Assembly (NCBI GenBank): GCA_023634235.1
Contig: JAMKCF010000003.1
Location: forward strand, 12,680,742-12,744,741
Origin: Pisaster brevispinus
Taxonomy: Eukaryota; Echinodermata; Asteroidea; Forcipulatida; Asteriidae
DNA length: 64,000 nt
Direction: 5' to 3'
Under the pieces are notes generated by a model, which had not been told where the DNA came from, did no database searches, and saw only the letters and a program-made list of their open reading frames with translations. The position numbers and the translations under genes were made by a program. Positions 45,060-57,200 of this stretch are shown here, piece by piece; within the stretch, counting starts at the first letter, position 1; every line of letters starts with the position of its first letter.

Positions 45060-45251
45060 AAAATAACTTTGCCAGGGTTATTTCAACCTCGTCCGAAGAG
45101 TAGGTTTTCGTGTAGAATCACCGCTTGGGCGATACATTTGAGAAAAAGGTTGTCGGCCGCAATAGTCGGGCACTTTGTGATTGTCTGGTTTCCAAAGTGT
45201 ACAGATCCATGTACGTCCAGTTACTAGGTCACATGCTGGCTTGCGTGCAAA
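45060..45251 (+). promoter_or_regulatory. Probable MMAB promoter and 5' leader
   Basis: A locally CpG-richer island (cctcgtccgaag, gtcggccgcaatagtcggg) in AT-rich surroundings, just upstream of an ATG opening a mitochondrial targeting peptide. No TATA box seen. Confidence 0.4.
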
Positions 45252-48200
45252 ATGGCAATGGCATTAATTTCTCGACGGATTCTTCGCCTTTTATTGGCAA
45301 CGAATGCAAGGAGAGTAGGTTCACTTCTTTATGGTAATCTTTCTATACATAGTCGGCAGCTCTGTAGGTGATTATTCCGGTTTATTACATGAACGCAGGT
45401 TGTAAACTACGTACCCGAAATGACGGTGTTGTTTAATATACATACATGAGTCAACTCGACCACTCAGTCTGACGTTGAATTGATCATGGATTATGTAATT
45501 GACTCGACTCGATCTCGACCGACCATTATCCCATAGTTTACAATTTTTGTGAAAACTCATCCTTTCTTGTGTTGAACAAGGGATTTGACATTCTGGCAAT
45601 ACAGTTCCAAATATTTTATAATAATATTTTATTTGGATTATTATATTATTTGTTAAATATTATTTGTTAAAAAAATATTGAAGACTGAAGACTGAAGACT
45701 GAAGTATAAATTTTTTTAGGTCATGAGTACAAGTAGTACTAGTAGGATTTCATGCAATTTGAAAATGAAGATATTGGTCCTCCTACTGACACTGTAGAAG
45801 TTAGAACTACATTGTAGCACTTTAGCGGCACTTAAACAAACAAATTTATTTATTTATATTTATTGTTATTGTTTTTGTTATTATTACTATTTTTTGGCAG
45901 GGAGGGTACTTTCATTAAAACAAATTTCAATTGTTTTTTGTTTCATTAAATTCATTGGTACTTGCTGTTTAAAAAAAATTAGATCCTTTGCTCACCCACC
46001 ATGCCTATAGTGTACACCATACTTTTTTGTTATGATTATTGTAAATCCGACCAGTGGAGGGTTTAATACTTTTGAAATTTCAGCTGAAGATTCATGGTTT
46101 TTTCTGAATTTTCCCATTAAGTCATTGAATCAACCCAGACCAAAGTGGAACGCATTCTCAAGGAAAGCCGTCACAGCTTTTGTTATGGTTACAAATCAGT
46201 CATGTGGCACACAGGTTCCTGTAAAGGCCTTGTCAAAATGAGTGGCCTTGTGGCAAATTTCAGGTTTGAACGCTCCTGTGGGCGTACGCCCACAATCCAG
46301 TGGACTGCCAGTCCACCAGAACTTTCTTCTGGGCCACAACATTTTGCCCAAACTTTGGGCAAAATCGTATACAATGGAACATTGTTGCGGTTCAATTGAC
46401 TGGACCATGTGGCATGTACATACGTACACACGCCGGAATACTTTATCAGATCAAAGTAGAATGTTCTTACCGTTTGGACTTTTGAGACTCTCCCTACTTT
46501 GCAGTATTAAGCTACATGTTCCTTTAACCTCCTGATATTTTATTTGGAGTGGCATGGGGATGCCAAGAAAGACTAAATTTTCTTTCTTTGTTGGTGTCAT
46601 TTTTCAGCGAGCATTTAAAGAGTAACAATCTCAGACTGCCTAAGATCTACACCAAAACAGGAGATACAGGTGAGAAGATGTGTGATCATTCTTTAAAAAC
46701 TAAATAATTTCTCAATTTGAAACTTTTTTTCAGGTTTGTTTTTTTACATTTTGTTGCCATAATGTTCATGTAAAGAAGTGTTGTTTATAATAATGCAGTA
46801 ATTTGAAACTTGACCCTAGCAGGTTCTTGTGCCAATTAAATTGGCCCAATTTTCACTTTGGACTGTACTGGCTGGGCCAAATAAATCGGACCTGTTTATG
46901 AAGCATTTGTATTGGTAACATTATTGACCTTAACATTGTCCACCTACATAGAATTCATAAATCATTGTATTGTAAAATTTGAATTTTCTGTAAATAAATA
47001 TTTCATGCAGGATCATCTGCCACGATTACTGGCGACCGCAGACCGAAGAATGATGAAGTATTTGAAGCACTGGGTGCCACAGATGAACTGTCTTCAGCTA
47101 TCGGGTAAGTTGTCTTAAAAATTGATTTAGAAAAAGGAGAAATGTATCGGTTATGGAAAATGAATCTGTGTCATTTATAACAGTTTTATAACAAAATGTT
47201 AAATGATAACGTTATACAAATGTTGTTGAATGTATCCGATTTTAATTGCAGACTTGCAAGAGAGTTTGCCAAAGAAGCAGAGCACACATTCGACTCGCAG
47301 CTTCAGGAGGTACGTAGAGTTAATCGACGTTAATCAATGGAAAGGAATGTTTTCATATAAAAACCCATATAACAATTCTCATGTCTTGAATGCCACATGA
47401 AAGTCCCTTGTCACACTGCAGCCATCTTTGTCATGTTCCTTGTATACCCCTTTAGCATTTATTGTATTGACTGCCAAAGGGGATCAAACTGTTTTCTCTT
47501 GGAGTGGTCCTGAGAATTAGAACCCAGAGAATTTTGTGTGTGTTGTTGTTACCTGTGGGTATCTGCGCTGAGGCCATTTATGTGCACTGCCTTTAGCTGC
47601 CATTTTAGGTGTTTTCACTCATCTGTCGAGTAATTTGATTAATTTCCCATAGGTCCAGTGTCTCCTCCAGGATGTTGGGTCAAGTATTGCAACGCCCAGG
47701 AGCCTTGCCTCTCCAAACCAGTTGGGTAAGTTGGAAGTAGTTGACCCCCCCCTAAAAAACAAACCCAAAACCCCACAAACAAACAAACTTAGTTTGCCAC
47801 CATAAATCAAGATGCTCTCGATGGCCGTCAACATCAGCTGGATGCAGAAAGTGACCAACTCTATAGTGACCTCTCCAAGGTGACTAACAAGATGCCATGG
47901 ATGCAGCTGCAACTCACGGGCCAATATCTATGACTAAGCTTGGGCGGTTATACGGTATTACCGAGTAGTCACGGTATTTGTTCAATACCGAAAATACCGT
48001 GAGCTGTTTTAGAAATACCGAAATACTGTCCCGCACGGTTTTCAATTTCAATACCACAAAAAAAAAACATGAACGCATGTGCTGTAGCCATTTAAAAAAC
48101 AATTTTAAAAAACTTATCTGTTAGGCCATAATTAAATGAAGAGAATACAAAGCCCAATTGTCCATCCCGAGCAGACTGTTTATTGTTTGCGGTTTTTAGC

Positions 48201-51200
48201 AGTTTCCTGCCCCCGGCGGCACCCGGCCGTATCTCTGTAAGCTGCAGATCGCAACACAAGCAATAAACGCACGTTCAACGTTTTGCAATGCCATTTGGGT
48301 GAGCTAACACCTCAAGAGGGCGCTACATTTTTAGTGCGCCCTCTACCGACAGCTTGTATAAGTTGCGACAAAGAGCGTCAAAAGTGGCAAACTTCTGATA
48401 AACACCGACATTCCGCGACTTCCTCGTTACACGTTCGGATCGGGATCGTGGCGCGCTGGTTAACAAGTACATGCATTAGCAATGCACAAGTGGTTCTGCG
48501 GGTACCAACAAGATACCGACAGCGCGTGCAGCATGCAAACGAAAATGGATTGCAGAAAATAGATCGCGGTATTTTCATCAAGTTATCAACCATGATTATT
48601 TCCTACCGCTGCTGCACGAACAGTAAGCTTATTTTGATAAGTTTTATGTTGAAAACAAGTCAATCTATTTGTCCTAATAAAAGATAAAGACAATCTCAGC
48701 GCTAACCTGTTGTTAAATAACCATGATTGTCGGGCCTCAATTCAATGCGTGGTGTTTGTTGTGCTTCTTTGGGGGGTTTTTCCCCATCCAAAAAGTTCCC
48801 GGTAATACCGATAACTGCGGTATTTTGGCGACGGTATACCGTGGACCCTAAAATCAAAAACCGCCAAAGCTTATCTATGACACCCAAAGTTACCTTCCAG
48901 CCAAGTAATCTACGGCTCCCCTCGCCTCTTTGAGAGTCCCCTAACCCAAAGCTGCATTTTAAAAAGATTTGACGGAGCCAAGCTTTTGAAAAGTACCATT
49001 AAAAGCTCAGTAAGGACATCGGCTTCCACTGCTTTCAAGCCTCTCTTATGAACTTATGTACCAAAAAGACATTGCTAATGTTAATTTGATAACAGTGGTA
49101 CTGAGACATTCATGGAAATTTGTTTTTCCAGAGTTGACGGAATTTAGCGAAGTGTGCGTGGTAAAACTGGAGAAGTGGATCGATGAATACACGAGGCTAC
49201 TACCTCCGCTCAAGAACTTCATCCTGCCGGTAAGCTTTGTAGAGATTTCTTGGAAGGATAGGTTCAGGAACCTTGTATTGGTTTGGGTTAAGTAAATTGT
49301 CACGTCATCATATCAACATATTGTAATAGTGTCCTAATGGCACGATAGAGGCTTAATGCTACCATGTTGTTGCGTTTGTGTGTACATTCATGATAGTTTT
49401 AGGCTGTTAGCGCATTTTTTTTTTAAACTGAGTATTGTGAAACATATTTTTTCAAAAGTTGATGTTTCTGCACGGACACATCAACATGCTGTACAGACCT
49501 TTATCACCAATCACTCTGAAGACATCTTTTGTCAGATACCCTGCCTGCACAGCGACACTGATAGTAGTAATTCTAAATTTATAAAAAGGCACCAGACTAT
49601 TTTTTCTTCCAGTCTGAGTTTGGTATACCATGCCCGATATGGGGCAGAGGACCCCCCCCCCCCCCCAATGTTCCCATACTTTAACACACTATTTTCCTCT
49701 TGTACAAAAGTACCCCCCCCCCCCCCAAAAAAAAAAAAAAAAATCCTCTGAAGAATTCCTGAGATTCCAAGCACACAATGAAGACACAATGGGGGGGGGG
49801 GGGGTGCCACCATGCCCCATATCGAGCACCAAATGGAGTTTGGTTATATTGAATTGAATGGAAGATAAACAGCAACTGTCTTTGTCTGTGTAAGAGGCTT
49901 AGTTTGTGTGTCATCTACCGAAATATTTCTTCATCTAAATGCTGCCATTTCTATGATTTTATTTCCGGCTATGTTGAATTGTATAATCCTTTCATAATTT
50001 ATTTTTTGCATATCAATTATGTGAGGTTTTGTTTTGGTATTTGTATTGTAGTCTGGTGGCAAGACCGGAGCTTCCCTTCATATTGCACGAGCAGTATGTC
50101 GCCGGGCCGAACGAAGGTAAGCATTCTCATCTTGACTGAACTGTCGTTCAGAGGCTAATAATGCGGTTGATATCATTACGCATCGGCCAAATTCGCGCGA
50201 GGACCATTTGTCGAACAGTGGTCGAGATTTACTGGTACTCATGCCCCCAAAACATGTGATGGGCACCAGGTAATATTGGCCTCTAGTCGACAAATGTTCC
50301 TTAGTGATCGTGATCACACAAAGCCAACCTTGAATTTCCTACATGTAAATCTGGCACTCAAATATTGAATTGAATATGAAAATTAATATAACATCACTGT
50401 AGTAATGAATTTTATGTTGTTTCTCGTCGTTAGATTAACCCCGCTTGTTCAAAAGGAAGAAGTAGATGAAAATGTCGGCAAGTTTATGAACAGGTAAGAG
50501 CAATATTTCCTTGAATTCTGATACTATTCCATCCACTCAGCTCACTTTTTTTTCTGTCTTAGTTTTGTGCTACCACAGGCCTGGAATTACATGAAGACAA
50601 GGCCTTTGTGCCCTTTCAAAGTTTCCTATAGACTTTAGGATTTTCCCAGTGAAAGTGCCCTTTGCAAATAAGAATAGCCTTTCCCTGTCAAAGATGAAAT
50701 TCCAGGCCCTCTATCATGAGCTGTGTTTAATCGTCTGCTACCATACGTGCTGATTCTTTGCTTGCACTAAATCAATGCCCTAATTAATGTACACTATTCT
50801 AGAAGCAGGGAATTTTTTCAGACTTCGTCGTGTCAGTGCTAAAACGTTGTATCTCCTAAGACAATAGTTTTATGCAATACACGCAAGTCTGTTTATAAAA
50901 CATTGCATCTCTGTTAAAATAGCCAGGATGTACACACAAAACAGGTCTGTGCCGTGATACAACGCTTGTGCATGGACCATTTTTTGTTTTGTGAGATACA
51001 ACATTTTAGCCAAATCGAGATACACTGTTTTTGCACTGATGCAACGACTTGGTCTGTAATGTTGACATCCACTTTCCAATGGTTGGTTCAGAAAGTCGAT
51101 GGGCTGACATACATAGTCTACAGAAGAATCGGTTTTAACTTTTATTCATGTGTGAATAGGTGCATATCTACACCTACAACCACAGTTGTGATTTCTGCCT

Positions 51201-51976
51201 CCATGTTTGTTCATTGTGTATTTTGTGAAAAATAGAATTAGCTGTTGCAAACTGCTTACCAACCAAAAGGCCCTATGGTATAAATGCAAAAAATGTTTTA
51301 GTGGCCTGACGTTTGGACCCTAGCAGAGTCTTTCTCGAAGGCTAAATGACAATACAACACAACAACAAACATACACAGGTTTACTGGTGTAACAAAAGCA
51401 GTCAAAAGGAAATAGGTGATAGAGATTAAAGCACACAGAGAAAGCAGGAGGATGAACAGAGAGGAGGGTAACAAAAGAGGGGGGTTTGGGGGGAAGGGGG
51501 TTTGTGTATTTTATGTTGGAAAAATCTTTAGGTAGTGTTCTTAATTACCAATTGCAGTTTTGCAATTCGAATAAGAAGGTATTTTTATTCTAATTTATAT
51601 AGCATAGTAAAATCCTCATATACCTGTATTGGTCTTAGAAGTTACTTTCATTAACATTGTTTTGAAATATTAAAATAGAATATTAGAATATTGGTGTTTT
51701 GTTTGTCTTTGTCGTGTTGTCTATGTCTGTATGGAAAGTAAAAAAAAAAAAAAGTTACACCTTTTTCTTATTGTACCCTTATAGTATACTTCATGTTAAT
51801 TTACCAGTGTAATTGCCAACATGGAACAAACGCCCATTGAATGATTTAATTTACAAACTTTTATCGCCCACAGATTGAGTGACTATCTTTTCACTCTGGC
51901 CAGATACGCCTCTCACTGCGAGGACATTGATCCTACAATCTACATCAAAGTGCGTTCACGAAAGCGCAAGAAGTGA
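45252..51976 (+). CDS. MMAB: Corrinoid adenosyltransferase (cob(I)yrinic acid a,c-diamide adenosyltransferase), mitochondrial
   Basis: Nine exons: 45252-45314, 46612-46669, 47011-47104, 47252-47309, 47653-47725, 49132-49229, 50052-50116, 50434-50493, 51874-51976. They give 223 aa. Exon 1 codes [20 protein letters not shown], a basic, hydrophobic mitochondrial presequence. Exons 2-3 give the ATP-binding start [20 protein letters not shown]. Then come [42 protein letters not shown] and [19 protein letters not shown], all hallmarks of PduO-type adenosyltransferases and close to human MMAB. The enzyme makes adenosylcobalamin for methylmalonyl-CoA mutase. The tail KVRSRKRKK is unusually basic. The exon 1-2 join needs the acceptor cagcgag|CAT, four bases past a stronger-looking cag; exons 2-9 are secure. 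The gene is tail-to-tail with B3GLCT. Confidence 0.9.
45315..46611 (+). other. MMAB intron 1 with hairpin chain
   Basis: Contains a (tgaagac)n short tandem run (about 45680-45702) and, at 46211-46398, a chain of consecutive short inverted repeats (see findings). Frames overlapping that chain on both strands carry no known domain. Confidence 0.55.
47726..49131 (+). other. MMAB intron 5, carrying a hAT-type element
   Basis: Two thirds of this 1.4-kb intron is the 939-bp element at 47935-48873. The rest has no recognised feature. Confidence 0.7.
47935..48873. mobile_element. 939-bp non-autonomous hAT-type element with 8-bp TSD
   Basis: Ends are taagcttgggcgg and ccgccaaagctta, a 13-bp inverted repeat with one mismatch. 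Subterminal words ggtattaccg and ataccg recur in both orientations near both ends. The 8-mer tctatgac lies immediately before (47927-47934) and after (48874-48881), an exact target-site duplication of the length made by hAT transposases. GGGCGGT-TA-ACGGTAT ends resemble known hAT subgroups. The interior frame at 48283-48687 (134 aa) shows no transposase motif I can recognise. Confidence 0.85.
49618..49848. repeat. Foldback element with poly-C / poly-G arms
   Basis: The left 'gcccgatatggggcagagga' then poly-C is answered on the right by poly-G then 'tgccccatatcgagcacca'. An internal second poly-C/poly-A run lies at 49711-49743. The runs may be assembly-sensitive. It lies in MMAB intron 6. Confidence 0.6.
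50201..50301. repeat. About 100-bp foldback repeat in MMAB intron 7
   Basis: 'gaccatttgtcgaacag' and 'ctagtcgacaaatgttcc' are imperfect inverses. Inner 'tggtactcatgccc' pairs with 'gggcacca'. Confidence 0.45.
50576..50709. mobile_element. 'caggcctggaatt' foldback element, compact copy
   Basis: Left caggcctggaattacatg and right tgaaattccaggccct are inverted. It is 134 bp, non-coding, in MMAB intron 8. Confidence 0.65.
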
Positions 51977-52386
51977 GCTCAACATGGCGTGTGCCCTCTC
52001 GGGAAGTAGTGACCAAATTGTTTGAAGTGTTTAGGACAAAGGCAGCTGGGGGCAGAGATGGATTGTTTTCCCTCCATCCATTCATATTTTTTGAGATCTA
52101 TAGTGGTATGATCTCGCTGAAAAGCAGCGATCCAAAGGAGAGGTGGTTGGAGAGGAACAACTGTTTGGGATTTTAGTATGAGGGTATAATCACACAACAT
52201 AAACCAATATTGTCTGCATGTGTGAATGCATTGCCAACAAATATAATCCTGAGTCAAAATCTGAACTATTCCATTCCAAGAGGCGAAGCCGAGTGAAATG
52301 GACGAAACCAGATTTCACTCGGTGATTACATTCTGCGACAATGCACCGTGAAAATGCATTCAATATTTGTTTATGTAACTCGCAAA

Positions 52387-52565
52387 CAGGGCCCAAATTC
52401 ATAGAGCTGCTATAAGCACAACAAAAATATGCTTACCAGAATCAGGTTACCAGCCAAAATACCATTTTACATATACTATCTGTGACTAGTATCCTGCTCA
52501 TTTTTGCTGAGCAGAAAATGATTAAACATTATTAAGTGCTTAAGCAGCTCTATGAAATTGGGCCA
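52387..52565. mobile_element. Foldback MITE, 'gggcccaatttcat' family
   Basis: Left cagggcccaaattcatagag, right ctctatgaaattgggcc. Inner 'gctgctataagcac' against 'gtgcttaagcagc'. More diverged than 40663-40908. Confidence 0.75.
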
Positions 52566-53548
52566 AGATTCTTGTCGTGTGAATTGTTGTTCACAATGAA
52601 CACAGAGTAGACACGGAAAGTTGTCCACCCCACACTCTCTGAAAATTCTAAAAAACCTTACTAAACATTGTGGACAACTGACTCCATGTAGACACTAAAC
52701 CCCCCTGTGGCAGGACCTTGGCGGGAACAAACAACACTGCAAAGTGTCCGAAGAGTGCCCTATAATTATTCATGCATATATTACATTTTGGGATGACATG
52801 TGATGGCGTGTTCCACCAATCAAATGACAAGGATCTATGTGTGCGGTATATAGTTGTAGATACTGTTTTATGATACGAAACTAGTAATTTCTGTATTGTT
52901 GTTTATTTCATTCCCACATGGGATTTTTTTGTTTTAAATGTAAGTAAGTTTTTATTATTTTTTAGCCTTAATTAACAAAAAATGTTGGTATGCCTTTTCC
53001 GATGATAGGCAATGGACTGTGCATGTCTCGCGCGTACTCAACAATTTTAGGGCCACTTTGGTCCCACATGCATTGCTTTAACATCAGAAGGAAACAAACT
53101 CAAGTACTATAACAGGACCCAATGTTTAGGGGGGCCTGAAGTACCAAGTCAGACAACTTTTTGAATAGGACTTCGGAGGAATCCAGACTGTGATTGATAA
53201 TATAGCCGTGTCGGTGTCAGTGCAAAAACATTGTTTATCCTGGAATACCGTTTACATTATGCATGACTTTTCTGGGTGCAAAAATGTTCAGTGTTTTTGC
53301 ACCGATGCCACGTTTTGACTCGATCAACGTTTAAATCTTTTGATGCTATAATAAACAAAACCAGACGATTAAAAACACAAACACACACCATATTTTACCA
53401 TTTGATATTTTTGTTTTGTAAAAAATGTTTTAAGTTGTTATTGCTATCTGGCTTTGAAATGGCAGAAAGAACCTTTACTCTTTTACTATGTTATAAATCT
53501 AAAACAATGTTATGAAAGCTGCTTGTGGGTTTTACATCAAGTACAACA

Positions 53549-53554
53549 AATAAA
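53549..53554 (+). promoter_or_regulatory. Candidate poly(A) signal, MMAB
   Basis: AATAAA about 1.6 kb after the MMAB stop, the first clear hexamer noted; a nearer variant may be used instead. Confidence 0.25.
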
Positions 53555-53992
53555 GTAAAACGATTATTGGTAAAAACATTGTGACCTGTTCAATAATGCT
53601 GGATAATGCGCAACATCTGGAGATACAAGCCTAATTCCACAGCATTGCTTGGCAGACTAAGTAACAAATTTGCAGGGAACAAGTCAATACAGTTTGAACA
53701 CATTACATGGGGTTTTGGGTGAAAACCTGGCTTTGCTAAGCATAATTTTCTTGTGTTAAACATATTTGTGGTTAAACCTACTCTATGAAATCTAACAAAG
53801 TCAAGGTGTACTGCATCATGAACTTATTAAAAAGTGAGTTTTTAGCATATTTAAGTGGAAGTTACATTTCATTTATTTCATTTATCATTGGATGCTGTAG
53901 AAACTGTAAAAAATAACAATTGTTAAACCATTACTTTGTTAAGTTCATTGTTAAAAGTTTCACTGACAAATACTGTACATGCAATTAAAAGG

Positions 53993-53998
53993 TTTATT
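53993..53998 (-). promoter_or_regulatory. Candidate poly(A) signal, B3GLCT
   Basis: AATAAA on the minus strand (tttatt on plus), 216 bp past the B3GLCT stop codon. Confidence 0.45.
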
Positions 53999-54213
53999 AA
54001 AAAATTGTAAAAAGGCAGATGGGCAGTTCTATTGCAAAAAAAAGCCTACCTTTCAACCGTTGTTAGGAGTTGAAAGTAAAACAACAGACTCTTTTGTGTA
54101 ATGCTGTGTTGTATTTCAGTTGAAAATAAAAAACAAGGTGTTTCAAATTCAACTTGTCTTGTAACTGAACTTCTTGCACAGCTATTGCCTGTAAAGGTGA
54201 CGGTAATGGACTA

Positions 54214-57200
54214 TCATAACTCCTCCCTGTCTTCTTGTAGCCCATGGATTTTGGAGTCAAGTTCATCAGCCCATTTGAACCAGTCACTGTAGACTGCAAG
54301 GGGGTCAGAGTTGAGGTGTTTATGGAATGATACCGGTGATTGGTGATCCAGGAAACCAATGGCGTAGTCTACTGGCCGAGCCTGAGTGAGGAAAATGACG
54401 GATTGCTTCGATAAAAATAATACGATCAGGGCCCAATTTCATAAAAATGTTTAGCAAAAAGTAGCTTTAGCTGCTAAGCATGATTTTTCTGTGCTTAGCA
54501 GTGGTCTAGTGCATCAGACCCAAGTCCTGATGGCTGAATCATCAGAGTGTGGGTTCGAGTCCCAGTCATGACGCTTGAGCCCTTGAGATTGGCACTTGAC
54601 CATAATTGCTTCTCTTAACCTAGGTGTATAAATGGGAACCTGAGAGGGCTGAGACAGTATTGTGTTGGATTAACCCCTTGGCACTAATTAAATTATTGCT
54701 CAAGGATATGTACAATCTTTTGCTAAAAAAAAAGAACTGCTGTCAATAAGAGACGTTAAACTCACTTGATGGAAGAGTGGTGAATGCGTGATTGGAAGGT
54801 CGTGTCGTTTGGCACACATCCCTAGTATCATATCATCAGGCTCTTCATCCTTGTTGCATTTACACCCAGTGGCCAGTAGATCTTCTATTCCTTGACGACT
54901 GAACACCATTCTGGAGATTCGTATGAGATGGAACAATGTTTAGTGGGTTGAGAAAGAATGTGGCTCTTATCGCACTTCACGTACATGTACAATGGTGGCC
55001 ATAAGAACTTGTGCATTGGCTCAATTTCTGCAGAGACCATGGCCCCAAATTTCATATAAAAAACAATTCTTTGGCAATATTTTCTGCTTATCAGCTGCAC
55101 AGTCTTGCTCTGTAGTTACATTTAAGCAATGTTTGTTGGACCAAGCAGCTGCCAAAAATGTTTGAATACGCGCATGACTTAGAAGTCCTTACCCGCCTCC
55201 CCCAGTTAGGTAGTCGTATCCCCAGCCCATTCTGAGATGTCCATAGCCGTAACGTTCCCCTAAGAAGACTGCCTCGTTGGCATCGTAACAGGATAAGATG
55301 CCTCGTAGCCTGGCAACACTGTAAATAAATAAACAAACAGAATGATAAGCAATTGTTATTTGGGCATGCAGTACTGTATCACGCGAAGGCAGACAACTGA
55401 ATGATTCAGATATTGGAGAATTAAAACCACAATTTCACTAAGCACTAAGATTCATCTTAAGATGAGTTATCAGTATATCACCATAGTGATTTGTATTGTG
55501 ACGTCACACTTTGCTTAGCAATTCAGATTGATTCACAGTTAAGATAAATTTTCTTAGCTCTTTCTGAAATCGAGCCCAGGACAGTTAGCGTAAGGTTAAG
55601 TATGATTTGAAACTTGTGAAACCATTAAAATCACTTTCTCTGAGTTGTAGTGGTTTTGAAAAGAACTGGTGGTTTAAAGGGAGAGTATGTTCCTTAGGTG
55701 ATTATTTCAAAAATTATTAAACACACAAACTTTCTCGGTAATGATCACTGGAGAGCTGTTGATATTATAGAACATTGTCAGAATCGACACCCTTTGAAGT
55801 AATGTAGTTTTAGAGAAAGAGGTATTTTTTTCATCAACAAATTTGAATCGGAGAAAGGCTTCAGGCATGAAGCCTTTCACAGGCATGAAGCCTTTCACAG
55901 GCATCTGAAAGCACACAATTCTACGCAACAGGGTGGTGTTTTTTTTCTTCTTTTTGCAGCCTCAATAACCAAATGAGCCCAAATGTTCACAGGTTTGTTA
56001 TTTTATGCATATATGTCTGGGATACACCCAGTGAAGATTCTGGTTTTTGACATTTACAGAAAGTACACCCTGCCTTTAACAACTCAACGTTTTAATCAGT
56101 ATGCTCTGATCGTCTTCATGAGAATGCCACCAGTTCTTTTATACTATTGGTTCTTTTCACAATCACCACAGTTATGTACTCGGGTCTCTGCAAACCTTAC
56201 TAGATAAAGTAGGATTAATTAAAAAAATGATTATATTTACCTAATAAGTGTGTCATCATCGACTACCACCAGCCAGGGGTACTTGAGATACTCTGGCTTG
56301 GAGTGGAACATATTGAAGATGGCAAACAGCTTACCACAGTGGCCTGGGTGAACACAAAATCAAACTGCGAATAAAACACCTGTTTTCCTCCTATCTTTTA
56401 CTCAAAATATTTGATAGTCTTGAAACCATGGTGGGTACATCGTTGCAAATAAGCTGAAGCTGCTACACTTTCCAAAGTCCCATACCCTTAAACCATTCTA
56501 CCTTTATAAATGGTGTGCTTACTTCAGTCGGATGGCTAAATACCTACAGACTATTTCCAGCTGCTTTTTAGAAGAAATGAAGAATGTTTCGTTGCGTGTC
56601 ATCTAGAGCAATAGACTAAAGTTCTGGTGTCATCAAAAAGTGGGTTCGGATCCCATTCATTACAACAGATGTCTTTGAGCAAGACACTTAATCATAATAA
56701 CTTGGTCCTTAAACACAATAAATATGTGACAATGAGATTTATCTTTGAGGGCATCATAAAACTCCAAGATATGAAACAGTGGAATTGATGTCTTTAGGCC
56801 GGGTCTAAATTGGCAGCTGCAGCTGTTGCTTATGGTGTCGCTGAGGGCAGCCTATCCTAATCAATCAATAATCCAATAATGATTTACTAAAACTTGCCTG
56901 GCAGTTAAAAACTGAATTGCACATGTGTACAGAAAATTAGATCTTTAAAATTAAAACTTGTTAAAAATTGAAACATTAAATACAAGTTAAATTTGGCCAT
57001 CCAGTTGTAGCTGCAGATGCAGCCAGTAATTACGAATCGCCTTTACTAGCAAAAGAGCAAGCTGACTAGTCCGGCTGGCTATTTTCATATAGAAAACATC
57101 AAGACCCTTAACTGTCTTACCTCTCTCAGTATTTGGTACACCCGATGCTATGGTGGGTATACTGTCGTCCTCAACATCACTGACATAGATGATGTCCTTG

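Larger units (their letters stand above)
51977..54213. other. Tail-to-tail region between MMAB and B3GLCT
   Basis: 3' UTRs and downstream sequence of both genes. It holds a foldback MITE (52387-52565) and an inverted pair 'gtgtcggtgtcagtgcaaaa' (53209) / 'gtttttgcaccgatgcca' (53293). Candidate poly(A) signals are at 53549 (plus) and 53993 (minus). Confidence 0.6.

Noticed and set aside
46189..46431. Overlapping frames on both strands in MMAB intron 1 as a small gene
   Set aside because: Openness on both strands follows from the palindromic DNA; no codon pattern or domain.
48283..48687. 134-aa frame inside the hAT-type element as a possible transposase piece
   Set aside because: No BED finger, no RW or dimerisation-type segment, odd composition, and the element is under 1 kb; more likely chance.
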